Notes: a model not told the origin generated them from the letters alone. Numbered from the stretch's first letter, positions 1-8,911 are shown. The stretch: 64,000 nucleotides of DNA from a virus (IMGVR_UViG_3300022562_002256:124001-188000); one strand, 5' to 3'. Numbers and translations: made by a program.

Positions 1-22
1 TCACCCGCCTCGCCGTGCGGGT

Positions 23-652
23 TCATGTCGACGCCCGTTCGGTCCCCGGGGGCGCCTCATCGTCGACCATCTCCCATGCCCGGCTGTAGACCACCTTTGC
101 GAACAGCGCCGCGACGCCGGTCAACTGCTTGTACCTGAACACGGCGTCCTCCTCGATGCCGAGCTTCGTAGCGATGTCCGCGTCAGAAAGCCCCTGCTCG
201 ACCAACTTGCGGATCAGGTCCGCATCCAAGTCCACTTGATGCACCCCGCGCGCTTTATTGAACCTCCACGTGGCAGCAAGCCGCTGCGCCATCGTCAGCC
301 GGAGCATCACCAGGGGCAGGTAGTCACAGTCGAGCCACCCAACACCGAGCACGAGCTTGCGGTGTGCCCCGTCCACCACCACGAACCGCTCCTGGTCATC
401 ATCCCAGATCACCACGATCGGGAAGCAGAAGCCGCTCTCGACGATGTTTTCGACGAGGCACTCGAGCTTATCCCCGCTCACGTTGTTAGGATTATACAGA
501 TTTTCCAGAACAAGTACGGGGCGCACCAGCCAGGTGTTGCAGCACGGCACCTCGATCCGGCCGCGAGTGCGCGAGGTGATGAATACCGGCTCGAGTGCTG
601 CGCGCGCCGCGTGAAACTGCTCAATCGTGTCGATGCACACTACCGACATCAC
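23..652 (-). CDS. ibrB: IbrB-like ParB/sulfiredoxin-fold protein
   Basis: About 209 residues. The DGAHR motif at residues 94-98 is the nucleotide-binding signature of the ParB/sulfiredoxin fold, and a helix-turn-helix-like stretch follows at about 155-175. It lies directly after the PAPS-reductase-like gene, whose stop overlaps its GTG/ATG start; this is the gene pair known as ibrA-ibrB in enterobacterial prophages. Family knowledge: IbrB works with IbrA, and related pairs have been proposed to act in DNA modification or gene control. The biochemical role here is inferred only. The start may be GTG at 652 or ATG at 649. Confidence 0.75.
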   Translation of the reverse strand: MMSVVCIDTIEQFHAARAALEPVFITSRTRGRIEVPCCNTWLVRPVLVLENLYNPNNVSGDKLECLVENIVESGFCFPIVVIWDDDQERFVVVDGAHRKLVLGVGWLDCDYLPLVMLRLTMAQRLAATWRFNKARGVHQVDLDADLIRKLVEQGLSDADIATKLGIEEDAVFRYKQLTGVAALFAKVVYSRAWEMVDDEAPPGTERAST

Positions 653-1791
653 AGCACCTCATCGTAGTAGCGGATCAACTCATCGCGAGGGTCGGGGCGG
701 TTGTCCACCACCAGGTTGTTCTCGTAGTCGTTCAGCGCCACCTGTCGGCACTGCTGTCGAGCCACGTACTCGTTCGTCAGATGGCGGCGGAACCGCTCGA
801 CGAACAGGTGCCTTCGCTCTTCATCGGGGTGGGTGGCCAGCAAGAAGTCCCTGTACGCCACCCACGATCGGAAGTTTTTCGGCAGCTTGGCGACACGGAA
901 CATCTTTGCGTCCCGCCCCGTCTCCGCTGCAAGCGCGATGCCCTTCACGCGCTTGAGGAGTCGGTTGTACGTCGCGGGCTCGAATTCCTGGAGGTCGGTG
1001 AGGCACTTGAACGACTTCTCGTGGATGAGCGACGAGACGCGCATCGCCTCGGGCGCGTACCCCTTCTTGTGCTGGAGGTCGTAGATCTTGGAGTACCTCA
1101 CACCGTGATCGTGGACGTACCGCCAGATGTCGTGGAACTGCCAATCGTAGATCGGGTAGAGTGTCCAGTTTTCCTCTTTTCTGGTGCCCCAGTAGACCGA
1201 GTGATCGCCGATGGTGACTGGGTTCTTCGCGACGGCGCGCCAGCGGTTGATCGACTCTCCGCTCGCCCGGATGCCCACCAGGAACGCGGTCCGCGAGTAG
1301 CACCGCGAGAACGTGTCGATCACGTCGTAGAAGCCGAACCCCTTGTTCTTGTCGCGGATGGTCTCCTTCTCCGGCGGCCAGAATTTCGCCTTGATCGCGT
1401 CGTCGCGTTTGTGGCGCATCCAGGTCTTGTGCTTGCCGGGATCCCACGCGCCGAGCTGCCCTTCCTCGCGACTCGTCGCATTGGTGAGGTTGAACGGGAT
1501 CTGGAGCCACTGTTTGATGGTCACCCCGGGGAACAGCTCCATGAGGTAGGCCACTTGCTCGACGCTGCTCTGGTACATGACCTCCTCGTCGAGGACATGG
1601 ACGCCGATGCGCACTCCCCGCCGCGCCGCCTCCGTCAGGGCGAGGTGCGCGAGCACCGTGCTGTCCTTGCCACCAGACACCGACACGATGATCCCGTTGA
1701 GCGAGCCGTCCGCCACCCGGTCGAACACCCACCCGATGCGACGCTGTGCGGCTTCGAGGACCGACTCACCCGTGAAGTGCTGCCTGGGCAT
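649..1791 (-). CDS. ibrA: IbrA-like PAPS-reductase-family (DUF3440) protein
   Basis: 380 residues with the N-type PP-loop SGGKDST at about 39-45, typical of PAPS reductase/ATP pyrophosphatase enzymes, then a long C-terminal region like DUF3440 (IbrA). I see no ECG(I/L)H motif of true sulfate-assimilation CysH, so a role in nucleic-acid chemistry or regulation is likelier than sulfate reduction. Start chosen at ATG 1791 because a GAGGAG ribosome site lies 8 nt upstream; a longer reading frame exists but lacks support. Overlaps the next gene by 4 nt, so the pair is translationally coupled. Confidence 0.75.
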   Translation of the reverse strand: MPRQHFTGESVLEAAQRRIGWVFDRVADGSLNGIIVSVSGGKDSTVLAHLALTEAARRGVRIGVHVLDEEVMYQSSVEQVAYLMELFPGVTIKQWLQIPFNLTNATSREEGQLGAWDPGKHKTWMRHKRDDAIKAKFWPPEKETIRDKNKGFGFYDVIDTFSRCYSRTAFLVGIRASGESINRWRAVAKNPVTIGDHSVYWGTRKEENWTLYPIYDWQFHDIWRYVHDHGVRYSKIYDLQHKKGYAPEAMRVSSLIHEKSFKCLTDLQEFEPATYNRLLKRVKGIALAAETGRDAKMFRVAKLPKNFRSWVAYRDFLLATHPDEERRHLFVERFRRHLTNEYVARQQCRQVALNDYENNLVVDNRPDPRDELIRYYDEVL

Positions 1792-2686
1792 CCGCCAGTC
1801 TCCTCGCCCACCCCTCGAACCGTTCCTGATACCACCGCTCAGCCTTCGTGTCGGCCACCAACACATCGACCGTGCTCTGCCGTGTGATGGCGAGGAAATC
1901 CGTCATGTCCAGGAAGTTGTGTGGCAACTCGAGCACCGTCCGGTGCACCTCGTCGCGCACGTCGCGGTAGGTAGCCAAGTTGGGTAGTCGGAAGCGGTTG
2001 TTGCGCCCGATGTACGAACGGGCGGGGTCCACGTGCGCGAGCTTCGCCTTCCCAGTGACAAGAAGCAGGTTCCGCGGGATCTGATGGGGGTCCTTCTCCG
2101 GGTCGCCGCGCACCATGTCGAACAGCGCAGCCCGCTCCTTGGCATAGGCGGCATGCACGGCCGCGTCCGTGGTGATGTGGTGGAACCGAAAACTCACCGG
2201 CGTCGGCGTGTGGTGGAGCGAGGCTTCCCGCAGCAACTCGCGGGTGAGCGTGCGTTCGTGCTTCCACCTGCTCTCGGTAACGAAATCGAACAGCACCCCG
2301 AAGTCCTCGACGGTGTCGATCATGGGGAGGTACTGGAAGACGAGGCAGTGGGGCGTCTGGAGTAGGTAACGTCGGATGCAGTTATAGGACAGATCGTAGC
2401 GGTCCTGCACCCGCATGCACTCATTCAGCACGACCAGCACCGACGGGTCGATGCGTTGCTGGAGGTCGTAATACACCCGGTACCAGAAGACCTTGGCGTG
2501 CTCGACGTCGTGACACGGAAGCACGTCGACAGGAAAGCGGCGATGCGGTGGCGAGATGAGGACCACCTGTTTGATGCCGGCGTGCCCGGCCACGTAGCGT
2601 CGCACCACGTCGGCCTTTGCCGCCCCGTCGAGCCCTAGATAGATCGCGCGGTCCAACGCCACCTCACGGAGTTCTCGGCGATCCAT
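1766..2686 (-). CDS. unknown protein in the ibrAB/methylase operon
   Basis: About 306 residues, not recognised. It has mixed alpha/beta character without membrane segments or clear catalytic motifs. It overlaps the methylase-like gene upstream by about 50 nt and ibrA downstream by 26 nt, so it is part of the same transcript and probably of the same process. Start is ambiguous between ATG 2686 and GTG 2695. Confidence 0.7.
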   Translation of the reverse strand: MDRRELREVALDRAIYLGLDGAAKADVVRRYVAGHAGIKQVVLISPPHRRFPVDVLPCHDVEHAKVFWYRVYYDLQQRIDPSVLVVLNECMRVQDRYDLSYNCIRRYLLQTPHCLVFQYLPMIDTVEDFGVLFDFVTESRWKHERTLTRELLREASLHHTPTPVSFRFHHITTDAAVHAAYAKERAALFDMVRGDPEKDPHQIPRNLLLVTGKAKLAHVDPARSYIGRNNRFRLPNLATYRDVRDEVHRTVLELPHNFLDMTDFLAITRQSTVDVLVADTKAERWYQERFEGWARRLADAQAALHG

Positions 2687-3261
2687 CCGATGCACGTGGC
2701 GTTGATATCACTCATGGTGAAGCGGCCCCCACGCTCTACAAACGCCCGACCCGTGTTGCCATATCCACAGCACGGGTCACCCACGTGCAAGTATCGTGCC
2801 GCGAGATCATCGAGCACGTCGGTGGTGACATCGCCATCCGGTGCGAGCGTCGTGCGATAGACGAGCGCGACGCACCGCCCATTTCGATGGAGGTCATCGG
2901 GGAACCTCAGCGCGAGGCTCTGCTCCGGCGCTGGCATGTAGCGCACCAGGGATGGCGCCGTGACGATGCACGCCGGCACGGCCATGCGACTGACCATCCC
3001 CGACAATGCCTCCAGGTATTCGGCGAACGACGTCGTCCCCTCGCTCCCCGCGCGGTCCTGAAAGATCCTGTAGCCGGGGCGCCACGCCATCTCGGTGTAG
3101 AGCACGTCACAGTCACCATACTCGGCCGGAAGTACCCCTCCGTGCGCGGCCATGTCGTACACGAACGCGACCGACCCGTCGCGTTCGAACCGCTCGGCAG
3201 GCTGCGCGTCGTTCGGCGGATGAAGGGCCGAGTGGTAGGTTACACGTGCTTTCGTAGCCAT
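2635..3261 (-). CDS. divergent DNA methyltransferase-like protein, degenerate catalytic motif
   Basis: 208 residues. Near the C-terminus DPCCGYGNTG is a good AdoMet-binding motif I, followed by a motif II-like SDIN. At the place where an N6-adenine/N4-cytosine methylase carries (D/S)PPW, this protein has TEMAW. The order (catalytic region before motif I) matches the active methylase encoded next to it, with which it overlaps by 22 nt. It may be an inactive partner subunit or have different chemistry; this is inference. Confidence 0.6.
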   Translation of the reverse strand: MATKARVTYHSALHPPNDAQPAERFERDGSVAFVYDMAAHGGVLPAEYGDCDVLYTEMAWRPGYRIFQDRAGSEGTTSFAEYLEALSGMVSRMAVPACIVTAPSLVRYMPAPEQSLALRFPDDLHRNGRCVALVYRTTLAPDGDVTTDVLDDLAARYLHVGDPCCGYGNTGRAFVERGGRFTMSDINATCIGWIAENSVRWRWTARSI

Positions 3262-3854
3262 TCGGCAGTCCTATCGAGGCGTGTGGCGTTGAGTTCTGTG
3301 CCCCGGAACGTCGCCCCGATGGCGTGAGTGACGCGCGCTGTCATACCAAGGCCGGTGCACGGGTCGAGCACCACGGTCCCCGGCTGCACGCAGGCGTTGA
3401 GCGCTGCCCTGGTCACCCCCTCACCGTGTGGCGGCACCGGCATGACGACATTGACGTCGGTCGCCCCGTAGAGCGACAGCGTGTTCGGCAATGGCTTTTT
3501 CTTGGGGCCATAGAGGATTGTCCATCGACGGCGCGGTGGGCGTCCAACGCTGGTCATCGCCGCGTCTAACTCGTCAACCCACCTGATGCCCATCTCCACG
3601 AACACCGGCGCGGCGGGGCGCGAGAACGTCGACACGGCAGCACAAAATGCCGCCAAAAAGCCGGGCCACGACGTGCGCGGCTCCGCTCCTCGAGCCATCA
3701 CGGTGTGCCAATAGCGCTGATTCCCCGGGCCCCACGGCGGGTCGCTGTACACCACGTCGGCGAGTTCATCACCCATGAGGGTCGCGACGACCCCCGATGT
3801 CAGGTCGCCGCACAACACCCGGTGCTTGCCGATCTCAAGAATTTGCCCTAACAC
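3240..3854 (-). CDS. DNA methyltransferase (DPPW class)
   Basis: 204 residues. It begins with the LEIGKHRVLCGD-type segment common in ParB-associated phage methylases, has the catalytic DPPW at 38-41 and motif I DPCTGLGMTA near 160. The order IV then I is that of beta-class amino methylases. Probable product is N6-methyladenine or N4-methylcytosine. GTG start; its first codons overlap the end of the upstream gene. Short for the family (no clear target-recognition insert). Confidence 0.75.
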   Translation of the reverse strand: MLGQILEIGKHRVLCGDLTSGVVATLMGDELADVVYSDPPWGPGNQRYWHTVMARGAEPRTSWPGFLAAFCAAVSTFSRPAAPVFVEMGIRWVDELDAAMTSVGRPPRRRWTILYGPKKKPLPNTLSLYGATDVNVVMPVPPHGEGVTRAALNACVQPGTVVLDPCTGLGMTARVTHAIGATFRGTELNATRLDRTAEWLRKHV

Positions 3855-4180
3855 CTTTTCTCGGTCCCTTTAACCACCGTGATGAGCGCCGGGTGGCGGC
3901 CGTGCTCGTCCGCCACCACATAGAACCGGAGCCTGTGCGGACGAGCACCACGCCACAGATCGGCGAGCTTCCCATCGATTAGGTAGGGAAGGGCACGCAC
4001 ACGATGAGCTCGCTCGCTTTCAACGATGAGGCACTCGAGCGCATCGGCAAACGATGCGCCAGGTACCACCCGTTTGCGGTACCGGCGCACCGCATGAGGC
4101 GTGATAAACCACCGGCCACGTGCTCCCACGACGCCACCATAAGGCTCCACCACCGTGTCGCAAGGCGGCGGTATCGTCAC
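3848..4180 (-). CDS. small unknown protein
   Basis: 110 residues. The segment ITPHAVRRYRKRV followed by a C-terminal FYVV...ALITVVKG strand recalls small RelE/DUF4258-like folds, but I cannot assign a family. GTG start overlapping the upstream stop (GTGA). Confidence 0.6.
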   Translation of the reverse strand: MTIPPPCDTVVEPYGGVVGARGRWFITPHAVRRYRKRVVPGASFADALECLIVESERAHRVRALPYLIDGKLADLWRGARPHRLRFYVVADEHGRHPALITVVKGTEKRC

Positions 4181-4485
4181 GTGCCGTACCGGCGAGTCAG
4201 GGCAGCCTTGCCAGCATCAATGAGCGCGGCGGGGTCCTGGCCGATCTCGCGACAGAACCCTGGCCGCTGCACGGCTTGCCACGCCCGCTCGATGGCGGCG
4301 GTATCGTCACCATGGCCACCAAGGCTCGCAGCGAGACGCAGGGCGCGCCGCCAGTCGCCGACGGCCACCAAGCGCCTGAGCGTGTCGCGAGGCCGCTCAG
4401 GCTCGCCTTCCGCCCTACCGCTGGGCATCGTCGGCGGCCGTGGTCGCCTGGCACCGACCTTGGGCATTCGGATCATGGCGGTCAT
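4177..4485 (-). CDS. small basic unknown protein
   Basis: 102 residues with a basic, proline-rich N-terminus (to about residue 33) and a helical C-terminal half. Start ATG 4485 overlaps the previous stop as ATGA. Not recognised. Confidence 0.6.
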   Translation of the reverse strand: MTAMIRMPKVGARRPRPPTMPSGRAEGEPERPRDTLRRLVAVGDWRRALRLAASLGGHGDDTAAIERAWQAVQRPGFCREIGQDPAALIDAGKAALTRRYGT

Positions 4486-4937
4486 GGACGGGGCCCGCGC
4501 GCCGCCAGATCCTTGAGCGCCTTGCCGACCGGGGTGGCGGCGTAGTCGCCACCGGCGTACACCTCGTCGGCGGAATCGAGACTTGGGAAGCACTTCATCG
4601 TGGGGTCGTCGTCACGCCGCTCCGCCACGGCGCCAAAGAACTCATCAACCCGCCCCACAGGCACATCGACCACTGTCATCGTCAGCGATGGTAGGTCAGC
4701 CACCTCGTACAGCCCGGTGTCGGCAGCGAGCACAGCCGAGTGGCCCAAGTGAGTTGCCCACTCCACGCAATCGGTTGCGGCGGCGTCCATGAGCACATGG
4801 ATCTTCCCCCGCACGATCTGCTGCCACTGCCCCCCGCACGCCTGGATGGCACTCGTCTCTTGCATGGGTCGTTGCGGATGCACGATGCGTGCCATCTCGG
4901 CACTCAGCGTCGTCGACTCGTCGGCCGGAGTACCCAC
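4482..4937 (-). CDS. unknown protein
   Basis: 151 residues from GTG 4937, or 137 from ATG 4895, which lies just after the upstream stop. No known motif. The 34-nt overlap with the upstream gene is long for this operon, so the later start or a small sequence error is possible. Confidence 0.55.
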   Translation of the reverse strand: MGTPADESTTLSAEMARIVHPQRPMQETSAIQACGGQWQQIVRGKIHVLMDAAATDCVEWATHLGHSAVLAADTGLYEVADLPSLTMTVVDVPVGRVDEFFGAVAERRDDDPTMKCFPSLDSADEVYAGGDYAATPVGKALKDLAARGPRP

Positions 4938-5473
4938 GACGCCACCTCCGCATATCCGACCGCCTTGCCATCGACGAACACGTCCACCACAGGGGTGTCG
5001 GACTCGACCGACGCCATCGTGCCGCTGGCGATGTCGCCAAGCAACCTCTCTGCGACTTTGAGCGCGTTTCCGTACCCCTCAGCGTATTCCTCGGCACGGT
5101 CGGTCGTGCCGATTGGGCAGCGTGCAAGAGTTGCGATGGCGTCTATGGCGTAGATCACCCCGATGTCGATCGCGGTGCGCCCGCGATAGGCCCCGCCTCG
5201 ATCCATCACGGCCCGCAGACCTCGGTCGATGTCGCCAAGTGTTACCCGCTCGCCGGCGGGGCCGACCAACGTTGCTGCGTCGTCGGCGGCCGTCGTCCAC
5301 CCCCGGTTCTGAAGGTAGCGCGAATATGCCCCTACGAGGTGAGATCTGGAGCTGCTCACAATGACATCGATTGGGTTGCCATCCTCGTCATGGACACGGC
5401 ACGGCCACCGAGGGATGCCGCTCTTGAGCATCCGACAGACGCCGAGCGTGTCGAGTTGTTCTTGTATCGTCAT
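4904..5473 (-). CDS. unknown protein
   Basis: 189 residues starting at ATG 5473, 5 nt after the upstream gene. The C-terminal segment FVDGKAVGYAEVASWVL looks like a beta-hairpin domain. No recognised family; co-transcribed with its neighbours. Confidence 0.6.
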   Translation of the reverse strand: MTIQEQLDTLGVCRMLKSGIPRWPCRVHDEDGNPIDVIVSSSRSHLVGAYSRYLQNRGWTTAADDAATLVGPAGERVTLGDIDRGLRAVMDRGGAYRGRTAIDIGVIYAIDAIATLARCPIGTTDRAEEYAEGYGNALKVAERLLGDIASGTMASVESDTPVVDVFVDGKAVGYAEVASWVLRPTSRRR

Positions 5474-5477
5474 GGTG

Positions 5478-6092
5478 TCACTCGCGAGGGGACACCGGCG
5501 CGGCAGCGCTGGGCACCACCACCACCGGCACGCTGGCGGCACGACACTGCGCCACGACCGAGGACACGTGGTCGGGGCGGAGCGGCGCGTCGAAGCCGGC
5601 GATGACCACGAGGTCGACGCCTTCTAGATTATGAAGGCGGCATGCCGAGCAGATGGACGGAAAGGCCGTAACCGAGTAGCGCTCATGACGCTCGCACGGC
5701 GCGCAATCGAGAATCAGGTCCTCAAGGGGCTCCACAACCAGCACGTGGGGCTTCGCCTTTACCGCGAGCAGCGCAGGCAGACCAGCAAGGTCTGCCTGTC
5801 GCCGCACGTGAAGCGCGGGGATCGACCTTGCCTCGTCAACGGCACGCCAAACTGAGAGGTCTTGCGTTGGCACGACGAGATACTGCTCCTTGGCCAACAG
5901 CGTCCAGTACACCAACGGAATACCACCGTTCCGGTTGATGACAATTAGCGAGGCGTCAGGTCTGACTCCGGTGGCGGCCAAGGTCACAATCACCGTCGAG
6001 GAGCGCGACACGATCCCCGGCGCGCACACCACGACCTGCGCGTCGGGAAGAGCCGCACCAGCTCTCCAGTCCCACGCCGCCCACGTCGTCAT
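5478..6092 (-). CDS. DUF5131 (Gp37/Gp68)-related paralogue A
   Basis: 204 residues. It shares with three other proteins here (21181-21909, 21902-22459, 38397-39290) the N-terminal PDAxxVVCAPG motif, an IPALHVRRQADLAxLPxLLAV segment, and LRPDHVxxVVxQCRxAxVPVVVV near the C-terminus. The last block resembles the WVRSLRDQC-AAGVPFFFKQWGEW region of DUF5131 phage proteins. It lacks the canonical N-terminal iron-sulfur cysteine motif, but has two CxxC pairs at about 145-165. Function unknown. Start ATG 6092 overlaps the upstream 28-residue gene (ATGA). Confidence 0.6.
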   Translation of the reverse strand: MTTWAAWDWRAGAALPDAQVVVCAPGIVSRSSTVIVTLAATGVRPDASLIVINRNGGIPLVYWTLLAKEQYLVVPTQDLSVWRAVDEARSIPALHVRRQADLAGLPALLAVKAKPHVLVVEPLEDLILDCAPCERHERYSVTAFPSICSACRLHNLEGVDLVVIAGFDAPLRPDHVSSVVAQCRAASVPVVVVPSAAAPVSPRE

Positions 6093-6175
6093 TGCAGCCC
6101 CAACGCCGTTGCGAGCGCGTCGTCGTCCACCCACATGAGCATGATGCTCGCCGAGGGGATTCTAATCGCTGTCAC
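6089..6175 (-). CDS. 28-residue microprotein
   Basis: A GTG-started 28-codon frame that exactly fills the gap: its start overlaps the upstream stop (GTGA) and its stop overlaps the downstream start (ATGA). That double overlap, the pattern used throughout this operon, is the only support for it. Confidence 0.45.
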   Translation of the reverse strand: MTAIRIPSASIMLMWVDDDALATALGLQ

Positions 6176-6561
6176 GTGGCCACCTCATCGGTCAACACCA
6201 CCACCGTGTGCTCATCAGGAAGAACCGACACCACGCCCCGCACGTCGTCGCGCTGAAGCCACTCGTCAAGCATGTCCTGGAGCGCCTCTCGCGCCGCCCG
6301 TGGAAGCTCGGCGTCCCCGTGGTGACCTTCAAGGGCGCGATCGATGATGTCGTCCGCATCGATCGCGAAGGGCCGTGTGCGACCACCCCACACCCACTTC
6401 GGGGGCTCCTCTCCATCATCGTCCACCGCGCTGAGCAGATCGTCAACGCTGTCGTAGTACGTTTCGTCCTCGAGCCCCCGGAACACAGGGCCCGCCCACT
6501 CGGCGGCGGGCACCTTCCGTGCCGTGCGGTAGCAGCGAGCCCCGTACGTCTCGTATGTCAT
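6172..6561 (-). CDS. unknown acidic protein
   Basis: 129 residues from ATG 6561 (ATGA overlap with the gene upstream). Acidic, with a central helix DADDIIDRALEGHHGD and a C-terminal valine-rich strand. Not recognised. Confidence 0.65.
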   Translation of the reverse strand: MTYETYGARCYRTARKVPAAEWAGPVFRGLEDETYYDSVDDLLSAVDDDGEEPPKWVWGGRTRPFAIDADDIIDRALEGHHGDAELPRAAREALQDMLDEWLQRDDVRGVVSVLPDEHTVVVLTDEVAT

Positions 6562-7367
6562 AAGCCCTCTCCAGTGGTGGTCGGGGCCGCCTTGAGTATC
6601 CGCGCGAGGTGGTCGGGGATGTACACCCCACACGTCGGGCAGCGGTGGTCCTGCCCGCTGCACGGCTCGAGACGCTCGCCATCGCAACCCCCCTGGCATG
6701 CCCCGGGCGCGTCGGCCAAAATCTCGGCAACCACCTCAGCGCGCGTCATGTCGGGGAACCTCGTCCGCCCCCGGCCCGCGTAGCGCAGGCGCACACCATC
6801 GACACACCGCACGATTGCCTGCTCAATCATGCTGACCGGCCACGCTCGGTCGGTGCCGCGCCCCGCCTCGATTTGCCTCGCTTCCTCTTCGCCGATAACC
6901 CATGCTTGGTCCACACCATAAGTGTATCCCATCCCGCCGACTCGCCACCACACCACCGCGTCGCCACAGCACGTTCGTCTGTCCTGGATGCAGTAAAGCT
7001 GCTCCGATGGTTCCTGCGCGATGGCGTCGCGTCCAGCCAAGACCTGCGCCACGAACTCCGTGGCACGTTCGCGCAGCGTCACGGGGTCCACACCAACAGC
7101 GCGCAGTTCCTCGTCGGCTTCCTCGTCGGTCATGGAGGCGAGGCGCGCGAGCTCTGCGCGGTCCTCCGGCGTCAGCGCGGTGGTGTCGCCTGGCGCGCGG
7201 GCCGTGGCATCGCCGTCGAATTCATCAAGCGCCGCCCGCAACTCGCACAAATCGTCGCTCCACGACCCACTTAGCACCTCGATATCGGTGAGCCGCTGCT
7301 CGGCAACCCGAGCCCAATGAACCAAGTTTGCGACCCGAGCATCCGCCGGGCCATTCTCACCACTCAT
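6558..7367 (-). CDS. unknown protein with C-terminal Cys-rich tail
   Basis: 269 residues from ATG 7367, preceded by a GGAG ribosome site. The last about 38 residues (CQGGCDGERLEPCSGQDH..CPTC..YI..HLARIL) are clearly related to the tail of the NADAR protein at 10242-10846, including four to five cysteines that could bind zinc. The rest is helical and unassigned. The shared tail suggests a common targeting or protein-binding module. Confidence 0.65.
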   Translation of the reverse strand: MSGENGPADARVANLVHWARVAEQRLTDIEVLSGSWSDDLCELRAALDEFDGDATARAPGDTTALTPEDRAELARLASMTDEEADEELRAVGVDPVTLRERATEFVAQVLAGRDAIAQEPSEQLYCIQDRRTCCGDAVVWWRVGGMGYTYGVDQAWVIGEEEARQIEAGRGTDRAWPVSMIEQAIVRCVDGVRLRYAGRGRTRFPDMTRAEVVAEILADAPGACQGGCDGERLEPCSGQDHRCPTCGVYIPDHLARILKAAPTTTGEGL

Positions 7368-7408
7368 ACGTTCTCCATATGTCACGGACGAGTGCAACAA
7401 CGCCAGGG

Positions 7409-8353
7409 TCACGGGGCTCCGCACAGCGCCTCCAGGGCATTCAGCCACGGCACAGGCACGGCGGCTGGCGGCCACCGGAGCGTGTTGCGGATGACCAACT
7501 CCCCCGTATCAACCCGCGACGCCGCTCGCGCTGCCACTCGCCGGGGGGCGGTCACCGCGGTCAGGTCGAAGCCGCCATACAACTCCCGCGTCCGCGGCGT
7601 GTCGCTGTTGCTCACGATCAGCAAGCACCCCCGTAGGTCGAGCTCGCGATAGACGGCGGCAAGGCGCGCATGCTCGGCCTCTGACCAGGCACCGCCAGCG
7701 TAACTCGTGAAGTCGCTCGTCGCGCTCAGCGGCACGTAGGGGGGGTCCAGGTACACCACGTCCCCCGGCTGTGCACCGCGTTCCGGCTCAAGGAGGTGCT
7801 CGTAGCTGGCCGCGAAGATGTGGGCGCCTTGCAGCGCCCGGCTCGCGGCGTAGATGTTGCGGCGGTCGTACACGGCGCGCCGCGGGTTCTTCCCCCACGG
7901 CGTGTTGTAAAGCCCGGCGCGGTTGAACCGACAAAGCCCGTTGAAGCCCATCTTGTTCAGGTACAGGAAGACCGCGGTGAGTTCACAGTCGTACATCCGC
8001 GCCTCGCCGCTCAGGTGCGCGTTGAACCGGGCCCGTTCCTCGAGGTATCGAGCCTCGCCGTTGGGCGCCTCGCCATTGCGACCGTGAGCCCGCACCAGGG
8101 CGTCCACGTTGGCCATCACGTTCGCGGCGTTGTCGCGAATCTCGCGGTGGAGCGCCACAAGCGACTCGTTCACGTCGGACAGCACCGCGCGAGGTGGCTG
8201 GAGGTAGAAGAACATCGCGCCGCCACCCACAAACGGCTCCCGGTACACGCGCTCGTTGATGTCGCGCGGCATGAGTTGCGCGAGCCGCGGTGCCAGCGCC
8301 CACTTGCCCCCAACCCATTTCAGGTACGGCCGCGCTTCTTTGGTCACTGACAT
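7409..8353 (-). CDS. dam: Dam-type DNA adenine methylase (D12 class)
   Basis: 314 residues. LKWVGGK at 11-17 and EPFVGGGAMFFYL at 39-51 are motifs X and I; VLSDVNESLV follows; the catalytic DPPY is at 203-206. All are in the canonical alpha-class order. It methylates adenine N6, probably at a short palindrome, and could protect phage DNA from host restriction. ATG 8353 chosen because LKW must lie near the N-terminus. Confidence 0.9.
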   Translation of the reverse strand: MSVTKEARPYLKWVGGKWALAPRLAQLMPRDINERVYREPFVGGGAMFFYLQPPRAVLSDVNESLVALHREIRDNAANVMANVDALVRAHGRNGEAPNGEARYLEERARFNAHLSGEARMYDCELTAVFLYLNKMGFNGLCRFNRAGLYNTPWGKNPRRAVYDRRNIYAASRALQGAHIFAASYEHLLEPERGAQPGDVVYLDPPYVPLSATSDFTSYAGGAWSEAEHARLAAVYRELDLRGCLLIVSNSDTPRTRELYGGFDLTAVTAPRRVAARAASRVDTGELVIRNTLRWPPAAVPVPWLNALEALCGAP

Positions 8354-8490
8354 CGCCGCACCACCCGCTCGATGAGAGTTATCTTGCATCGCAAACACCC
8401 ATCCGGTGGCAGCGCAAGCCCGAGAGCCCGTGCCAACCGCAGCACGTTCGCCCACCGGGCGCGCCACAACTTCGGGCGATCGATGGTCAT
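8344..8490 (-). CDS. 48-residue small protein
   Basis: Starts at ATG 8490 (ATGA overlap with the upstream small gene) and ends 10 nt inside the methylase gene. Basic and helical with one CxxC. Not recognised. Confidence 0.5.
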   Translation of the reverse strand: MTIDRPKLWRARWANVLRLARALGLALPPDGCLRCKITLIERVVRRCQ

Positions 8491-8642
8491 GGCCCAGCCC
8501 TCATACCAACCGTCGCCGGAACCGCCTCTCTGGTGAACGACGCCCCGAACGGGTGGCGCGGGTCGAACACTGTCGCGCTCTCGCGGTCCACAGCGCTCGG
8601 CAGCCGCTCCGGCGCACGCGGCTGGGACCAATTGGCGTTCAT
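8487..8642 (-). CDS. 51-residue small protein
   Basis: An ATG-started frame that overlaps both neighbours by ATGA, filling what would otherwise be a 148-nt gap. No known motif. Confidence 0.45.
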   Translation of the reverse strand: MNANWSQPRAPERLPSAVDRESATVFDPRHPFGASFTREAVPATVGMRAGP

Positions 8643-8890
8643 GTATCCTCGCGGCACAGGCTCGGAAAGCGGGTCTTAAAAAATTGGACTACCAGCGCCA
8701 AGTCGTCGTCCGGTATGACGGACGTTTCTGACAGAAGCGCTTGCACCCGTTTCAGGCTGAACCCTGCCATGCCCCACGTCAACACGAGGAGCAGCACCAT
8801 GCGATCGTGCTGATTTTCTGGGTTGGGGCGATGATACCCCGCGGTTGTGATTTTCCCGGATCGACAATCTCGACACCCACATGCTTTCAT
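8639..8890 (-). CDS. small Cys-containing protein
   Basis: 83 residues from ATG 8890 with an AGGTGA ribosome site. The N-terminus KACGCRDCRSG has three cysteines and may bind metal; a hydrophobic helix follows. Function unknown. Confidence 0.6.
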   Translation of the reverse strand: MKACGCRDCRSGKITTAGYHRPNPENQHDRMVLLLVLTWGMAGFSLKRVQALLSETSVIPDDDLALVVQFFKTRFPSLCREDT

Positions 8891-8911
8891 GATCGTCACC
8901 TGCGCGTGGTC

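Noticed and set aside
595-1887. Long rightward frame opposite ibrA
   Set aside because: A shadow of the leftward gene: high GC makes antisense frames long, and the sense strand has recognisable motifs.
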